Shown here: piece by piece, positions 1 through 13,064 of the stretch | Numbering within the stretch: the stretch's first letter is position 1 | Layout of the letters: each line of letters starts with the position of its first letter | Assembly (NCBI GenBank): GCA_024516035.1 | Contig: CM044955.1 | Location: forward strand, 13,554,079-13,618,078 | Direction: 5' to 3' | Source: Bactericera cockerelli | Taxonomy: Eukaryota > Arthropoda > Insecta > Hemiptera > Triozidae | DNA: 64,000 nucleotides | Position numbers and translations under genes: made by a program | Notes under the pieces: generated by a model | The model's input: the letters and a program-made list of their open reading frames with translations, nothing else | The model's database searches: none | What the model was told of the DNA's origin: nothing

Positions 1-290
1 CTCTAGACTGAATAACCATCAAAACAGCTTTATTCTTACCCCTTCCATTTTCAAAATGAAATATTTTTATGAAATGTGTATCCTTTTCTTGAATTACTTA
101 CCTATCAGCAATCAATCCTCAGAGATTACAATTACCACCTAATTAACACGAAGTTTTATTAATCTATTGATTTTGCTAAATAGCTAGTTTATTTAGATTT
201 GAAATGAATGATAATGAGACATTTGGATCCTTGGTTAATAGAATTTCAAGTTGAACCATTCCATTTCCTTTATCAGTTGAGTTTGAGTAT

Positions 291-336
291 AAACCGGTTT
301 CTTATAAACCGGTCAGTCACTTGAGTTTAAACCGGT
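291..336. promoter_or_regulatory. Cluster of three AAACCGGT sites (Grainyhead/CP2-like)
   Basis: AAACCGGT occurs at 291-298 (here as the 10-bp palindrome AAACCGGTTT), 306-313 and 329-336, with a fourth copy at 1220-1227. AACCGGTT is the known core bound by the Grainyhead/CP2 transcription factor family. Three sites within 46 bp, 2.3 kb upstream of ACOX3, suggest a regulatory element. Binding is inferred only; the sites could also be part of an unrecognised repeat. Confidence 0.35.
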
Positions 337-804
337 ACGGTATTTGTCGAGTTTTATTCACAGATTTCTATTTTTACCCACCACAGATATGTATAATTGT
401 ATATACAACGGTTTGCACGTTCCACGTGCGCTGTAAAAAAAAACACGTGGAGGATAAGCCATGTTTTTCTTTTTGATATTTTTTTTTTCGAGGTTCGGTA
501 TTTCAAAGTATTTCCATTTTCTTACCAGTTTAGCTTCCCCACTATACTTGAGAAAAAAAAATGCGTTTCGGTACTTCTAAAGATAAACATTATACAAGAA
601 ATAGAAGCAAAAATTTTATAAATCCATTTTGGTTAACCAAACTGGAAGAAGATTTTTCCTCTTCCAAAAGAAAAATGACTTTCTTCCAGTTCGTCCATTT
701 TCTTCCATTTGAATCCACATTGGTTCGAAAGAAAAATACAGCTATAGAGTAGCCTTTAGGCGAGGTTATGTAGTTCCCACAGTTTCTGCTAAAAAAAATT
801 TAAA

Positions 805-1125
805 GCCCGTGATTCCACTGAGTGCAACATTTTGTTGCGCAACGCTGCGCAACCTTTTGTATTGAATTTTAACACAAAACGTTGCATCCTGAAGGAATAG
901 TGGAGCATGAAACGATTGAGGCTTTATGCTCGTAAATCGGGGATCCCGTTGAGTGCAACATTTTGTTGTGCAACCCGCAACGTTGCTCAACGTTTTGTGC
1001 CCTTTCTGTTGTGTCAAATGAGAGCGAACCCCACTGACGAAGCAATGATTTAAAATTTGAAATCATTGCAACACTTCCCATGTAAACTTCGAGACAAAAT
1101 GTTGCGTAGCGTTATGCAAAAAACT
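805..1125. repeat. Imperfect repeat cluster with GTGCAACATTTTGTTG motifs
   Basis: The motif GAGTGCAACATTTTGTTG appears at about 819 and 951. Related forms with GTTGC/GCAAC in both orientations (AACGTTGC, GTTGCGCAAC, ACAAAATGTTGCG) run to about 1115. The mixed orientations suggest a decayed inverted-repeat element. No coding potential was recognised and no family assigned. Confidence 0.35.
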
Positions 1126-2164
1126 ATCCCGGTTTAACGCGCTACAACTTCTGAAGTTAGTATAGAAATCTGTGTCTCGATTTGCAACTTTCCCCGTGAA
1201 CTCATAAGATCCACCTTATAAACCGGTAGAAAAAAAAACCATAAACTAGTTTACTGTTTAAATTCTCTGTGCTACCTTCACATCAAATCTATTATCAGCT
1301 CGTTATCAAATCTGTTATCATTTTAATTAAAGTCCATAAAAAAGAGTACGCCAGTCGTAGCTTCATACGCAATGTATGTATTGTTACGTCTGTAAGTTTT
1401 GTAACTTTATGTACTGAGAATTACTGCCCAAGGCTCAGTGGGAATTTCATTTCCAAGGTTTTTCGAAGAAAATTTGTGAGTTTAACTTCATTTACTTCTA
1501 TCATGCATACCTAGTTTTTTTCATTTGATAATCAAAGGTATTGCATACTTAATTAGGTACCTACTGGATGTGCAACTGTGAAAATATGCTTGATTTTTTT
1601 TGTCATTACAATAGTCATTGAACCCAAATGAAGTTTGTCAGTATCAGTATTCTGTCCATCACAGCTTGAAACTGTAACCATCTAATAATCTTCATGTTTA
1701 AAAGATTTCCACAAGTTTTCAAGAATTTCAGTAAGTTTGACTCTACATTACTAAGATCTTACACTCTCTTTGAAAGACTGTTGCATAATATTTTTTTTTT
1801 TTTACTCCTGGATACTTTTGTACTCATGATATTTTGAATGTCACTACCTACAATCATTTAATGTGTTTTTAACAACAACAAAAATCATTACAACCTGTTG
1901 ATTTTCACAACCTTACTAGGAAACAGATACAAATTAAATAGGTTACATTGTTGTGAATATTTTGTTGTAAAAAGTATTAAATAAGTATGCATTTCTCACA
2001 ATATCAGCCTGAAAATTCAGATATGTGTCTGACATGTCCTAGCTCATTTAGAATTAAGATCCCATGATCAGAGCTCCAAAATTATTATGTGACCTTAAAT
2101 CTATTTGAGCGTAGACCTGGACACAGCTATTAGGCACATCTCAACCCAGCCATTGATTCTCTGA

Positions 2165-2462
2165 TTTAAACAACCTCAGTAGCTTGATCAATAAGGTGAC
2201 AGACTTGTATCCTGGAGGTCATGGTTCAAGTCTGGGTTCAGCAATGTTACTTAAACACCTAGTGGAGTTTAAATTTTTGGCTCTCTGCTTTGGATGTTTC
2301 TGATTTTTCCATGGAGGAAAAATCAGAATCTGCTTTGATGTGAGCAGCAACCACTAGCAGAATTATGGGCAAATGATATACAACTTATACAAGAGTATAA
2401 AAGAAACAGAAAACTCCTATAATTCTGTACTACCCACTAAAATTGTGATATAATCACACAAA
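2165..2462 (+). repeat. Two SINE fragments (families G and F)
   Basis: 2165-2255 resembles the family G head (CTCAGTAGCTTGATCAATAAGG ... TGGAGGTCATGGTTCAAGTC), seen better at 34517-34645. 2265-2462 matches the family F tail (GAGCAGCAACCACTAGCAGAATTATGGGCAAA ... CCACTAAAATTGTGATAT), seen fully at 57705-58060. Confidence 0.55.
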
Positions 2463-2659
2463 AAAATATACATTTATTATTTATTTAGTCCTCTGATTAA
2501 TCAAACATTAGTGTACTTATGATTATACTGATGTATTCAATCACATTTGTGATTCCTTCAAAAGTGATACTATTTTTGTAAAGCCAATTGGGCTTCTGCC
2601 TCAAAATAAAAAATCTTTTCCTAAAGCTATTTTTTCTTTTTTTTTTTACAGCAAGAAAT

Positions 2660-5294
2660 ATGCATTTCGAAGAGGAAAGTAAATTAACACTGGAAGATTT
2701 TCCACCTGGTCCTTTAGACCTCTATAGAAAGCAGGCTACTTTTGACTGGAAACAATTGAGGCTGAAGATTGAAGGAAATGAAGCATTGAAACTGAAGGTA
2801 ATAAGAATAATAAGTACCCAAATACCCCAATCAGAAGTGTTGTTTACCCAGCCAAAAAAAAAGAGTATAGTTGAAATGTGGAATTGGTGATTATGAGAGT
2901 GAGAAAGCTTCCTGGAACAAGGCCAAAAGCTTTCCTCTTTCAAAAATATTGATTCTATTTCCTGGAGCTTGAAGGAACAAACTTGACTCCAGATATGTCT
3001 CCAAAGATTAAAAGCACAAGAACCTACAGTGAAGTGATAGAAATATCTGGCCTTTTCTGACCTGAATATAGGTACATAGAAGATCTAATAAGTAATCTGA
3101 ACCCAACTACTTTTTGTAAATAACTTTAAGCAACCAAATTGAATGGGACTACCCAAAATATTACTAGCCTTACTCAACTTACTCTACATTACTCAATAGA
3201 GTTGAGTTTCTTTTTCCACAACAAGGTCAACAGATTTCATGGTATTTTTACACAAAAGATGAACAACTTTACTGTAGACCCAACATACAATTAATAAAAA
3301 AAATAAAAAAAAATCAGAATTAATATACTATACTCTTAGATTTACTCTCAATAAGAGGTTTTTCCAAAGATACTGTTAGTCCATTGGTAAGAAGGTAAGA
3401 TAGGCACTTGCTTGCCATGTGGAAGGTCCTGATTCAAACCCCAGAGCTGACAAAAAAAATTGTATTCAAAATTTGGTTACAGTGTTGTTTGTAAGAGATA
3501 CCATCTGGTGCACTCAATGTTAGCCCAGCATCCGGTGCACTCAATGTTAGCCCAGCACCTAAATGAGAAGTATTGTGTCACGTCTTGCCCATCAGAGGGG
3601 AGGCATACTACGAAATGGACAAGCTACAACACAGGCTTAAATTGTCTACAATAGCTGCTGGCTGCTGTTGTGTTGCTACAAAATAATAAAACCTGTGAAA
3701 CACTCTTCCGCAAAAAAAAAAAAAAAATAATAATAAAAACATGGAAGAATTTTTTTTTTAAATCTCTTCTAAGTTTTTTTTTATAGTTATGTAGGTACTA
3801 AAATTAAATGTTAAGTTAAAAAGATCAAGAAAATAAAATATGAATTGCATGTATGTATTTAAAAATAAAAATATTTTCAGGTGAAAGTGTGGAACAAGCT
3901 GGAAGCAGATGTTTTATTTCAACATTCTTCCACTTCTCCCAGCTTGGATGAACAAAGAAAACTCGCTGTTCAAAGAATGTACAGAATCAAAGCTTGGGAC
4001 ATTTATGACTATGAAAGTTTACTTGACCTAAATGCTGTAAGTACCTATTCAAACTATTGGCATTCTCCTCAAAATAACCGTTTTATTGGTTCTAGTTTAT
4101 CTTTTACTTCTTTTACTTCCGAGAAATTTCTAATATTAGAAATCGGAAGTATTGTGTTCGTTTTTGTAAAAAAAAATATTTTTTTGCTCCGATTTAAATT
4201 TTTTTCATATTTCTGGACGTTTCATAACCTACTGAGTAAATTTGGTTTTGTGTCGGTCTGTTAAAACGATTCCTTGTAACGCGCAAATCTCGGAAACTAC
4301 ACGACCGATTTTGATGAAATTTTGCACACATCTAGGAGACATTCTGTAGATGGTCCCATTTTAAATTCATCGAATTCATACCAGCGATTCTGGGTGAAAG
4401 AGACCATGCGCCTGACCACTAACTTTTTACTTAAACGCTTATATCTCGTGAACGGTACACCCGATTTTGATGAAATTTTGTAAGAATATACATATTATTG
4501 TTTTACATAGGTTATTTATATTTATTTTTAATTATAATTAATTATAATTTGACTCTGATATTTAAGAAAATCCGAAATTTTGGACAAAAAAGTAAAAAAT
4601 TAAGGACCACAACTTGCCGATACAGAATTTTTTGTGGAATTTAGAATGTAGAAAAAACGATATTCTACCATATAAAACAAATTTGAAGAAAATCGGTTGA
4701 GCCGTTTTGGAGATACAAGTAATTTTCTATAAAATCTCAAAATTGGCACGTGTTTACAATGTGAAGCAATCACGAGGAAGTATTGTGTCCATAATTGGCA
4801 GTGTTTTTTTACCTACTTTGGAAAACCAATAGCATTACGTTGAAGTAGGTTTTTTTTATAATTAGTACAATACTGTTTTTCCCTTTCCAGAATTCGGCCA
4901 TCAGCACTGCTATTATACAATATGACTCCTCCTTATGTGTTAAATATGGACTGACATTCAACATGTTCATGGGTGTGCTTATAGGACTTGGGTCAGATAA
5001 ACATTTCCAGTATGCAGAGCAAGCAAGACAAGGAGAGGTAAGATTAGATCATTTTCTCTTAGCTTTTTTTTATTGATTGATTTATAGAGGTTATATTTTT
5101 ACCATAATCAAATCAATTTTTTAAAGAAGAATGAATATTTGATCTAGATGGACATTACTTTGAAAATGTTCTATTCACAAATAAATAATGCTTTCATTTA
5201 GACCCAACCCAAATCAATGTGTTTGAATTTCTTACTTCTCAAAAGTCAGATCAGACATCAGAAACCATACATACTATTAAAGATATTATTCTTT

Positions 5295-5333
<39 letters not shown>

Positions 5334-8300
5334 CAGAGACAATTTAAACAATATATTATACTGTGTGGACATTAAAACCATGTATTTCTTTTCTGTTTTC
5401 TTTCATGAAAATTCAGATTGGCGGATGCTTTGCACTGACAGAAATCTCCCATGGCACTAATACAAAAGCTATGAAAACTCTTGCTAGGTATTGTCCCAAA
5501 AGTCAGAATTTTATATTACATACCCCTGACTTTGAAGCTGCCAAGTGTTGGGTTGGCAGCTTAGGTAAGATGAGATAAGATAATGCCATAGGGGTGCATG
5601 AAACTAAGTATGAGGTAAAGAGAATCAGATACTGCTATGGTTTGCATGCTTTAACACCACATTTCATATTTATAGCTTTGATTTTTTTCAGTAAGTTTTT
5701 GTAAATAAATAATATTATTCTACAAGTAAATTGTGGATATCTATTGATTATTTTCAAAATTCTGAAAAATAGTTTCATAAAAAGATTGCTTAGCCCGGTT
5801 CTCGTAGGATCACTGAAGTTAAGCAACGTCCATCGAGGTGAAGACTTCGTGATGATGGTATTCCGGCTCAACTGGGTGAGCTTAATGTGGGTAGCACGTT
5901 TGTGAGATTCCTGCAAATGGAGGGTAACACCCCCGTCGTGATATGCCCATGCAATTGAAAGTGACGTTAAACCAAAATTTAAAAAATGATTGCTTAAGTG
6001 TTATAGTATTAAATTATAAAACATTAAACCATTTTTAAATTATTAAGCACGAGCTGTTTAGTAATTTTGTATTAGCTACGGTCGCTACCGGAAATTTTGT
6101 GAACTTGGCGTTTTTTTTCCCGCGTCCTAAATCGTAATAAGTGATTGAGCGACTTTCGCATTTATAAGTATAGATTTAAAAAAATGTATGTTGCATGAAC
6201 AATTGAACGTAGACATCAGATAGGACTATTAAGATTAATGAAAACACAAAGATATCTGTACCCAAGATGTTTTATTTAATATGAAATGTCCATTAAGAGT
6301 CAAAGAATAAGTCAGCATTGGGACCATAGAAGTTAGGGAGGCTTTCTTTACATGACAGTATTCTTTGTGCTAGGTACGCCGTTCTAGCTTGTGTGTCCAG
6401 GAGTTTCAAGCTTGTCATTCCGTTCTTCTAATTGACAACAAAATAGTACTGGTGTTTAGGTCTTCTTTCTGTGAATGTCTCATAATTATTTTTTTTTTTT
6501 TTTTTTTTTTTTATTAAACAGAGTCCTTGGGGACTAAATTTATTAATACAATCTAGTTCTTAAAACTAATAAGTATTTTTATTCTAATCTTAAACTACTA
6601 ATGTAAATTAAAATAACTTAAGTACATGGACATAAGCAGACTCGGCTGTTGGGTGGTTACCAGAGGAAAGTACCTAATTAATTAGTTCATGTGGTTTTAT
6701 CCGCTTCAAACGTCTGGTGAGGTCTTCAATCCTAAGAAGATGGACGGTCTCGGGATTGGGGTGCTCCTCTAGCCTTTTTTGATGACTCAAGGCAAATCTA
6801 TTCATACAGTCTTTGACTGTCTCAATTTTCAGGTCCCGATGTAGGTCATCGTTTCGTATGTACCATGGAGCATTGACAGAACTCCGTAGAACTTTATTTT
6901 GGAATCTTTCTATTATGAGTCGGTTGGATGGACTTGTGCACCCCCATAGTTGGATACCATAGGTCCATATAGGTTTAAGTACCTGTCTGTAAAGCAAGAG
7001 CTTGTTTTCTAATGGTAGGGCTGAACCTCTACCGAGAAGCCAGTGCATTTTTCTGAATTTTATATTTAATTGTTCGCGTTTTTTCTTAACATGTTCCTTC
7101 CATTTTAGCTTTGCATCTAGGGTCATACCCAAATACTTAGCTTGATTGGAATATGGAATCACTGTGTTATTTAAGTAAATTGGCATGTAAGGCAGATTTC
7201 TATTCGTGAAATCTACATGAACTGATTTGCTTTCATTGATTTTGATTCTCCATTTTTCCGTCCATCTTTGAAATTTGGAAATGGTTTGGGTCAGTGCTGA
7301 AGTAGTATCTTGTGTATTATCACCAATAGCTAAAAATGCTGTATCATCAGCAAAAGTGGCAATTGTGTTAATGTTGTCATTTGGCATGTCGCTTGTGTAC
7401 AAAATATAAAGGATAGGTCCTAGGACACTACCTTGTGGTACAGAGGCTTTTACACTCATGAGATCAGAGTAACTGTCGTCTTGCTTAATTCTGAAGTACC
7501 GGTCTGATAAGTACGACTCGAGAATTTCAGCAAGATTTTGAGGAAGAATTTTCTTTAGTTTGAAGTTCAGACCTTCATGCCAAACTTTATCAAATGCTTG
7601 AGAAACGTCAAGGAAAATGGCAGAGCAAACTTTTTTATCTTCAATAGCTTTCTCAATTTGGGAAGTAATTCTGTGTACCTGCTCAATGCAGTTATGCTGT
7701 GAGCGGAATCCAAACTGATGGTTAGGTATCAGATTTTTTTCCTGTATAATTACAAGAAGGCGTTTGTTCAGTATTTTTTCGAATAATTTTGACAGAACCG
7801 GTAAAAGAGATATTGGCCGGTATGATGTAAGTTCACTTTCTGGCTTTCCTGGTTTCAAAATCATTTTTATTTCACTGATTTTCCATGCCAAAGGTACATA
7901 TTTCAATTTAAACGCAGCATTTATGATCTGTGTTATTTTAACAGCAGCAATGCGCGGAATATTTTTTAGCAAAATACCTGTGATCAAATCATATCCGGGT
8001 GCTTTTTTAGGGTTTATCTCACTTTTTATTGTGCGCTGTACCTCGCGCACGGTAGAAGGTGAGATTTCATATTCTGTGTTTATGTATTGTATGTCATCAA
8101 GAGGTTGTGTATTACCTACTGGATCGTTTGGCGTAAAAGTGCTAGCTAGATATGTAGCAAATGCAGTGGCTTTAGATTTAGGTACTATCCTTCATCCATG
8201 TTCCATCACTATTTCTTATGGGTGGATCTTGTACAATCGGTCTCTTTAGAGACTTGGTAGCTCTCCACAGACTATAGTCTGTTGATTGATCAGCAGTAAG

Positions 8301-11300
8301 TTCACTAAGGTACTTACTGATAGACTCTTTTTTCAGGTCTTGTATTTTTTCCCTAAGATTCCGGACTAATCGATTAAACTTTGTTTTATCAGTACGAGCG
8401 CGGGAGCGCTGCCATTGCTTCCTAGCGCGTCGTTTTTCGGCTACCATATCTAAAATTTCAACAGGGTAATTTACTCCTGTCGACTTTGTGATAATGTCAG
8501 GTGTATTTTCCCATGCAGCTGCTTGGATATCCACAACGAGTTTCTCAAGTTCATGGTCGATATCTTCCTGAGTCTGCAGCGGAATGGTTATGTTTATTTT
8601 TTGTGCCAGTGAAATTTTAAAACTAGTCCAATCCGTTCTCTTGTTGGTGAGAGCAGGGTTGGATTCTTTTAATATAATGTGTTCACTTAGTGTAAGTAAT
8701 ATAGCCGAATGATCGGAAGATAAGTAATTAGTGTCTTCTATGGTCATATAGTTAGCAGAGATATTTTTGAAAACGAAAAAATCTAAGAGATCAGGTACTT
8801 TTTCTGGGTCACTTGGCCAGTATGTAGGAGCACATGTACTTATGACTTCTGCTCTATGTTCCGTCATAGCGTTGACTAAATTTCTACCTTTGGTATTAGT
8901 GATTCTTGATCCAAAATTTACATGTTTAGCATTCCAGTCAGCACCGATCAACCATCGGCCTCTACCCATAGAGCTGAATAATTCAGAGTATTCATCCTGA
9001 GATAAAGTGTAGCGTGGTGGACAATACATGGATATTATTTTTAAAGGGTACGTTTTTGTTTGAACATTAATAATTGTAATTTGCGCCTTTTCTGTTTGGA
9101 TTTTAATATCCTCAAAGTGTTTTATATTTTGTTTTATTAAAATTCCAGATCCACCCCTAGCATTATTTGAAGGATGAGGACTGTGGTAAAATTTATATGA
9201 ACATGTGTTTACATTAAAATTGAGAACAGTTTCTCGAGTACAATGAGTCTCAGTGACTAGGACAATGTCATATTTATGCTGACTTAATAATAACTCGAGC
9301 TCGTGTCTTCGTGACACAATACCATTGGCATTCCAAAGTAAAATTGTTATCGTCATTTATTTGTTTTCTTTACGACTATTCAAAGTCCGCTGTGTTTCTA
9401 TTCTATCAACTCGAGAAGATAATTCTGATACACTGTGTTTAACAGATTGTACCTCATTCAGTATAAGAGATAAGATATCTCCTATATCCTGAGGTTTAGA
9501 AGGTTGAGATTTGTAATTTGGATGGGCTATCTGAGCCCAAGATTTTTGTGTTGGTGGGTGGGTCCCTTTTGGCAAAGTTATATTTGGGATTTTAGGGGGT
9601 GTTTTAATTTGTTTTGAAAAGGGTGTCTTGACAAAATTTGCTGCCTTTCGTTGTTTATTGCGCATGGCTTGTGCTTCTTTAGCAACGGTGCACCCCTGAA
9701 ATTGGCCGGGTGATCACCGTTACAATTAGCACAAGTTGCGCGAACTGTTTTAGGTTTTGTACATGTGACAGTGAGGTGACCTTTACCGCACTTAACACAT
9801 TTAGCAGTTTTATTGCAATGATTTCTTGTATGACCAAAATCTTGACAATTTTTGCACTGAGGGACGAGTTTACTGCCCTTCAGTGCACAGATTTCGACAA
9901 CATTGTACAAAATTCTATCTATTTTGTAAATGCTGTCAATATTTTCATCTGACTCAAATGAAAGTATAAACATGTTTAAGGGGCGCTTATCTTTGGTTGA
10001 AAGTTGTTTACTTACTTGTACAACTTTGTAACCTTTTGACTTAAGATCATCATGGATCTCCTGTTCACTCCACGTATGATGAAGTCCCTTGGCAACCACC
10101 CGTAGTGGCCGAGTCTGCTTATTTTCGTAGGTATAGTACGATACTTGTTTTTCTTTGAGAGCCGATACCATCTTGCGGTATCCGTTCTCGTTATCACAAT
10201 TTACTTTGACCAATTTGTTGGACATGGTTTTGACAGAAAATGTACCCTCTCCTGAGGCTACACTTGCAATGTTGGTGATGGATTTGATGTCTTGAGTTTC
10301 AATTTTGATTGGAGGCGGCTTCTGGGTCCAGCACCTTCCTGTCTTGTTGGCTGAGAACGATTCTTCCTTTTCTTCTTCTTCCTTGACTCTTGGGTAGTCC
10401 AGGTTTCTTGATCCAGAGTTTCCTCGTCCGTCTCGTAGGTTGACTGAGCATTTGAGGATTGCTCTTGGTCTTTTCTCATCTGCAGAGCACTTTTTGAGTT
10501 CTCTGCCATGACAAGTAAATCTCTCTCTTTTAGAGCTGCTTCCAGCTTGTAGACAAGCATAGTTATTACTCGTTGCAATGCCTCAGGAACTTGGCAATTT
10601 TTTAAATGATTTTTTGCATCCTCTAAATCTTGATGGTCGCTTTGACTTGTGGCATTTAGATCCAACATTCTTTGAAGATGGTTTTGTGGCTCCAGGTACG
10701 GATTTTCTATTACCTGGCTTGTTGATTCCATGGCTACAGGGGGAGGGGGGTTGTTCTGGGTCGCATTCAACATATTGAACGTTCACCAGAACTTAGCACT
10801 GTTCTCGGGAGTCAGAGGGGAAGACCCCCTATTGACGTCCCTGGTTACACTGTTTACACTTCTAGAAATAAATAACACGCACGGAGCGAACTAGGAAAAC
10901 ACGTCCGAACACTATGACTGTTGATACTTAGATGATATGCCCATGCAATTGAAAGTGACGTTAAACCAAAATTTAAAAAATGATTGCTTAAGTGTTATAG
11001 TATTAAATTATAAAACATTAAACCATTTTTAAATTATTAAGCACGAGCTGTTTAGTAATTTTGTATTAGCTACGGTCGCTACCGGAAATTTTGTGAACTT
11101 GGCGTTTTTTTTCCCGCGTCCTAAATCGTAATAAGTGATTGAGCGACTTTCGCATTTATAAGTATAGATTTAAAAAAATGTATGTTGCATGAACAATTGA
11201 ACGTAGACATCAGATAGGACTATTAAGATTAATGAAAACACAAAGATATCTGTACCCAAGATGTTTTATTTAATATGAAATGTCCATTAAGAGTCAAAGA

Positions 11301-13033
11301 ATAAGTCAGCATTGGGACCATAGAAGTTAGGGAGGCTTTCTTTACATGACAGTATTCTTTGTGCTAGGTACGCCGTTCTAGCTTGTGTGTCCAGGAGTTT
11401 CAAGCTTGTCATTCCGTTCTTCTAATTGACAACAAAATAGTACTGGTGTTTAGGTCTTCTTTCTGTGAATGTCTCATAATTATGTACAATGAATTTTGAT
11501 TGATTGTTGTGTTGTTTTTTTTTCTTTCTTCTTCTTTCGTTATATTTTTTTCTATTTTCATATTGAGATCTGGATCTTCTTCTTTCTATAACTTTATAGG
11601 TTGCTGTAAATTTTGATCAATAATTGTCCATTTTTTTTTTTTAAGATGAGTGTTTCACACCTTTTTTTATTTCTTAGCCATGAAACAGGTGCTACTGTAG
11701 ACGCTTGTGGTCTGTGTTATAGCCTGCCCATCCCGTAGTATGCCTCCCCTCTGATGGGCGAGAAGTGACACAATACTTACCATTTAGGTGCTGGATCAAC
11801 ACGATTAATCTTGTTGATTTTTTTTTTTTTTTTTTTTTTATCAGCCAATTAGATTAATCAATCCATGTTGATTAATCTAATTTGAGGCACGCTTCCTCTC
11901 GGTAGTGAGCTGGAAGAAATGTTTTACCTTTGAAATATGTTCGGGTTTAAGTAATTGTGACACCACACTTGTAACCTGGAGGTCGGTGGTTCAAGTTAAA
12001 AAAAAAAAACTCACTACGTCCTGTTCCAGGTAAATGCGCCACCCACGCCATTGTGTTCGCGCGGCTGATCACCCCTGACAGGGTGGACCACGGACTACAC
12101 GCCTTCCTGGTGCCCATCCGAGACCCCAAGACCCTGCTCCCTTACCCGGGGGTCACCGTGGGGGATCTGGGCGAGAAGATATCCCTGAACGGAGTCGACA
12201 ACGGGTGAGTCATCTTTTTTCGTCTTCTTTTTTCTTGTTGATAGCTATAAATAAATAAACCTTTATTTGGAAGAGAAATATTACATACATCAAAATTAAT
12301 ACATTATTATATCAGAACAACTGGTTCCAATTCAGCTTATTTGCTTTTTTCTTGCTATGTGAATTTTTTTTTTTTTTTTTTTACGGTTCCCATGCTGGGG
12401 ACCCAATATACAAAGTAATAAAGTACAAAAATTTAACATTAAAATTATTTAAAAAAAAAATAATAATAAAAAATAGAAATGGTAAGGAGTTAAATAGTGT
12501 TTTCTTTTCTTTTTATAAGGTTACAATAATTTCTTCTTTTCTGCATTTGTAATTTCTTGTAAATGTAATTTTCATAAATAAAACTACCACTAGCGGTGAA
12601 AATTGTTAATAATAATAGTGTTATATAATTCTAGAATACTGGGACTTTATCACAGAAAATATCTATACCTTCATCATTAGTCAGGTTCCAAAATTTGTTT
12701 ACAAATAACACCACGGACCCAACCACCGTGGTGTTATGTTTGTGTATTTCGTTTCGAGCAGCATTTTCTAACTTAAAATTATGTTCCCTCCGAACACGTG
12801 AGGCTGACATTTCTGGCCAAACCCAGCTGGATAAAGTTAATGAGGGAATCTGCCACGATTCCCAGCGAATGGAGGGTAAAACCCTCGTCCAGAATAACTC
12901 AAAATCAGGACATTAAAACCAAATAGAATCAACTAGTCACAATAGATCTCATTAGGTCGCATTGTTAACAAAATTGTATGAATTTCCATTGAAACCTTCT
13001 ACAACATTGCAATCACATAATACAACATTCTCT

Positions 13034-13064
<31 letters not shown>

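Larger units (their letters stand above)
1..2159. other. Upstream non-coding region
   Basis: I see no convincing coding exon here; the open frames are short and AT-rich. The region lies 5' of the first ACOX3 coding exon (2660), so a non-coding first exon and promoter probably fall within it, but I cannot place a start site. It holds the AAACCGGT cluster and the CAACATTTTGTTG-type repeat listed separately. Confidence 0.5.
6490..10932 (-). mobile_element. Full-length Jockey-type non-LTR retrotransposon (LINE)
   Basis: Inserted antisense in ACOX3 intron 4. On the minus strand it runs from a 5' end at 10932 through ORF1 (gag-like, zinc knuckles), ORF2 (endonuclease plus reverse transcriptase) and a short 3' UTR to AATAAA and a poly(A) tail (poly(T) at 6490-6512). 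The element is 4443 bp. A downstream promoter element-like GGACGTG lies 27-33 nt from the 5' end, as in Drosophila jockey-group elements, supporting completeness. Perfect 551-bp direct repeats flank it, implying a young insertion. Several single-base frameshifts break the ORFs. Confidence 0.9.

Noticed and set aside
4116..4149. Heat-shock-element reading of the GAAATTTC palindrome
   Set aside because: The GAA/TTC spacing is off by one, and the sequence recurs at three other sites as part of a dispersed repeat.
7764..8249. 161-codon plus-strand frame within the LINE
   Set aside because: Shadow of the minus-strand ORF2 between endonuclease and reverse transcriptase.
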